In this document: positions 31,347 through 32,989 of the stretch, piece by piece
Layout of the letters: every line of letters starts with the position of its first letter
Position numbering within the stretch: the first letter of the stretch is position 1
DNA from: Klenkia sp. PcliD-1-E
GTDB lineage: Bacteria; Actinomycetota; Actinomycetes; Mycobacteriales; Geodermatophilaceae
Direction of reading: 5' to 3'
NCBI RefSeq assembly: GCF_024124375.1
Contig: NZ_JAMXRZ010000042.1
Location: 1 to 32,989, forward strand
Length of the DNA stretch: 32,989 bases
Translations under genes and position numbers: made by a program
Notes under the pieces: model-generated
What the model was told of the DNA's origin: nothing
Seen by the model: the letters and a program-made list of their open reading frames with translations, nothing else
Databases searched by the model: none

Positions 31347-32770
31347 ACCACCAGCCGCTGCCGCTTGGTGAACACGAACTCCGTGGCCGCCTCGCCGGTC
31401 TCGCCGTCGTAGGCCACCGGCTGCGGCCCGGACAGCGACCGCACCCGCAGCCGCTGCACCTGGAACTGGGCGTAGGACCGCGAGTGCTCGCTGGCCCCCA
31501 GCAGCGTGGCCAGCACCGCGCGGGTGCGGCCGAACCGGAGGTCGGCCCGCAGGTACTGCACGTCGAGCAGGCCGTCCTCCAGGGAGGGACGCCAGGCCGG
31601 CGACAGCCCGCGCGGGGTGTAGACGCCGTTGCCGACGAACAGGATCCAGGCGCTGATGCGGCGCCCGTCCAGGTCGAGCTCCACCGGCCGGCCGTGCCGC
31701 AGCACCTGCCCGGTGGCCACGGCCAGCGCCAGCCACTTGCCGAGCGTCCCCGACAGCCGGTCGCGCCGGCGCACCATCTCCGGGTAGCTGCCGATGCTGG
31801 CGGTGTTGAGGAACGGTGTCCCGTTGACCGCGGCCACGTCGACGACGACCCCGTCGCCGGCCTCCACCGCCGCGGCGGCCTCGCCGGGGGTGGCGACGCC
31901 GACGTCGCGGGCGAAGTGGTTGAGCGTGCCGGCGGGCAGCACCGCCAGCGGCAGGCCGTGCTCCAGGGCGACCGCGGCCGCGGCGGCCACCGACCCGTCG
32001 CCGCCGGCCACCCCGAGGGCCCTCGCCCCGCCGCGCACCGCCTCGGTGAGCAGGTCGGTCACCGAGTGCTCCTCGTCGACCTCGACGACCTGCGCCGCGG
32101 GCAGCATCGAGGCGATGTCGGCCGACGGGTCGTAGTCCGGCCGGCCCGACCGCGGGTTCACCGCCACCACCAGGCCCTCGCCGCGCGGCAGCGCGGGCGC
32201 CTGCCCGGTGCCGCGGACGCGCGCCGGCGTGGCCGGCCGCACCGGCCACCGGTGCCGGCTGCCCAGCGCCACGGCGCCGCCCACGGCCATCCCGGCCAGC
32301 ACGTCGCCGGGGTAGTGCACGCCCACGTGCACCCGGGAGTAACCCACGCCCAGCGCCACCGGGGCGACCAGGGCCCCGGCCCACGGGCTCTCCAGCGCGA
32401 CCCCGGTCGCGAACGCCGCCGCCGACGCGGAGTGCCCGCTGGGGAAGGACAGCGTGTCCAGCTCGCGGCCCAGCGCCCGCGCCCCGCTCGGCACGGTCTC
32501 GGGCCGCACCCGACCGAACACCGGCTTGAGGACGACGTTCACCAGCCCGCTGGAGACCAGCAGCGAGCCGACCCCGCGCACCGCCGCCCGCCGGGGGGCG
32601 CCGGACTTCAGCCCCAGCAGCGCCCCGACCCCGAACCACAGCACGCCGTGGTCGGCGGCCTCGGACAGCCGGCGCAGCCCGCCGTCGGCCCGGGTGGCGG
32701 GCAGCCGGCCGATCCGGGCCTGCAGGCGGGCATCGAGCCGGCGGGCGGACAGGCGGGGGAGGTGGGGCAC
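31328..32770 (-). CDS. PAP2 phosphatase / diacylglycerol kinase-like fusion protein
   Basis: A 480-residue bifunctional protein. Residues about 40-170 are a membrane PAP2 phosphatase with all three signature motifs: KPVFGRVRP (82-90), PSGHS (110-114) and SRVHVGVHYPGD (145-156). Residues about 198-480 are a YegS/DAGK-type lipid kinase catalytic domain: VVAVNPRSG, AGGDGSVAAA (GGDGT-like, with Ser) and VLPAGTLNHFARD. One part would remove phosphate from a lipid and the other add it, so it probably handles undecaprenyl, phosphatidate or diacylglycerol pools. GTG 32770 is preceded by TAGCGT (minus strand, 32784-32779) with an 8-nt gap, which suggests a leaderless message. The fusion is a known actinobacterial arrangement. 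Confidence 0.9.
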   Translation of the reverse strand: MPHLPRLSARRLDARLQARIGRLPATRADGGLRRLSEAADHGVLWFGVGALLGLKSGAPRRAAVRGVGSLLVSSGLVNVVLKPVFGRVRPETVPSGARALGRELDTLSFPSGHSASAAAFATGVALESPWAGALVAPVALGVGYSRVHVGVHYPGDVLAGMAVGGAVALGSRHRWPVRPATPARVRGTGQAPALPRGEGLVVAVNPRSGRPDYDPSADIASMLPAAQVVEVDEEHSVTDLLTEAVRGGARALGVAGGDGSVAAAAAVALEHGLPLAVLPAGTLNHFARDVGVATPGEAAAAVEAGDGVVVDVAAVNGTPFLNTASIGSYPEMVRRRDRLSGTLGKWLALAVATGQVLRHGRPVELDLDGRRISAWILFVGNGVYTPRGLSPAWRPSLEDGLLDVQYLRADLRFGRTRAVLATLLGASEHSRSYAQFQVQRLRVRSLSGPQPVAYDGETGEAATEFVFTKRQRLVVYRSRG

Positions 32771-32800
32771 GCCGCGGGACGCTAGCCGCGGTGACGCCAC

Positions 32801-32839
32801 CCCACCCCTCGGGGTGAGATCGCACCCCGAGGGGGTGGG
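32801..32839. promoter_or_regulatory. Tandem CACCCC/GGGGTG dyads between divergent genes (candidate double operator)
   Basis: Two near-identical palindromes, CACCCCTCGGGGTG (32803-32816) and CACCCCGAGGGGGTG (32823-32837), have centres about 20 bp apart, two helical turns. Together they also form a larger inverted repeat (32801-32816 against 32823-32839, one bulge). They lie 30-70 nt upstream of the PAP2/DAGK start and 60-100 nt upstream of the secreted protein start. This is typical of a regulator controlling both genes. Confidence 0.6.
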
Positions 32840-32902
32840 CCCGCAGCGCCGCGGCGTCGATGCAGGGGGAGCCGACCCGTCACCTGATCGAGGGAACACC
32901 CC

Positions 32903-32989
32903 GTGCGCACCCGCCTCCGCCTGCTGCCCCTGCTCGCCGCCGTCGCGGTGGGCGCCGTCGCCGTCGCCGGCCCCGCCGCGGCCGACCCG
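32903..32989 (+). CDS. Secreted protein, 3' truncated by window (signal peptide only)
   Basis: GTG 32903 follows GAGGG with about 8-nt spacing. The 29 visible codons read as a signal peptide: basic start (RTRLRLL), hydrophobic Ala/Val/Gly core and a cleavage-like GPAAADP. The mature domain lies outside the window, so no function can be given. It is transcribed away from the PAP2/DAGK gene with the tandem dyads between them. Confidence 0.65.
   Translation, partial: MRTRLRLLPLLAAVAVGAVAVAGPAAADP

Noticed and set aside
28950-32825. A single giant minus-strand protein of about 1290 codons
   Set aside because: Only the last 342 residues are protein-like; the rest is out-of-frame shadow of the DoxX and PAP2/DAGK genes. 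The real gene starts at 29978.
1-32989. CRISPR arrays, tRNA/rRNA genes, insertion sequences, phage or toxin-antitoxin genes
   Set aside because: None seen: no regularly spaced repeats, no cloverleaf or rRNA-like stretch, and no transposase, integrase or Cas motifs in any frame.

Overview
The window comes from a very GC-rich (roughly 70-75 % by eye) Gram-positive actinobacterium. Strong G/C third positions, frequent GTG starts, many start codons with no Shine-Dalgarno sequence but a -10-like hexamer 6-8 nt upstream, an LCP protein and a LATTG (class E sortase type) surface protein all fit this. The gene set resembles Geodermatophilaceae (Blastococcus/Geodermatophilus/Modestobacter), but that placement is an inference from style and not from a marker gene.

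Layout. Positions 1-19581 hold a Wzx/Wzy-type exopolysaccharide or capsule locus: two paralogous secreted beta-helix (pectate-lyase-fold) proteins, three GT4 and two GT2 glycosyltransferases, a methyltransferase, a Wzy-like polymerase, a Wzz-like protein with a degenerate BY-kinase domain, an aldo/keto reductase, two GMC flavoprotein oxidoreductases, a Wzx-like flippase and the initiating polyprenyl-phosphate sugar transferase. Positions 19582-22330 are a scarred accessory stretch: a frameshifted minus-strand relic, an SGNH-like protein lacking its nucleophile, small membrane proteins, and a decayed second copy of the initiating transferase followed by a second copy of the small membrane gene next to it. 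Positions 22348-27885 resume surface functions: LATTG-anchored protein, GNAT-like protein, UDP-glucose 6-dehydrogenase, low-molecular-weight tyrosine phosphatase and an LCP ligase. Positions 27886-32989 hold two paralogous multi-membrane-span proteins plus a C-terminal relic of a third, a DoxX-PHP operon, a PAP2/diacylglycerol-kinase fusion and the first codons of a secreted protein.

How they work together (inference). The sugar transferase would load the first sugar phosphate on undecaprenyl phosphate. The GT4/GT2 enzymes extend the repeat unit, with UDP-glucuronate from Ugd as one donor. Wzx flips the unit, Wzy polymerises it, and the Wzz-like protein sets chain length. LCP could transfer the product to the cell wall. 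The beta-helix proteins and the AKR/GMC oxidoreductases look like tailoring functions. The most distinctive part is the translationally coupled beta-helix/AKR/GMC cassette (8488-12322), with a second GMC nearby. No tRNA, rRNA, CRISPR array, transposase or phage gene was seen.
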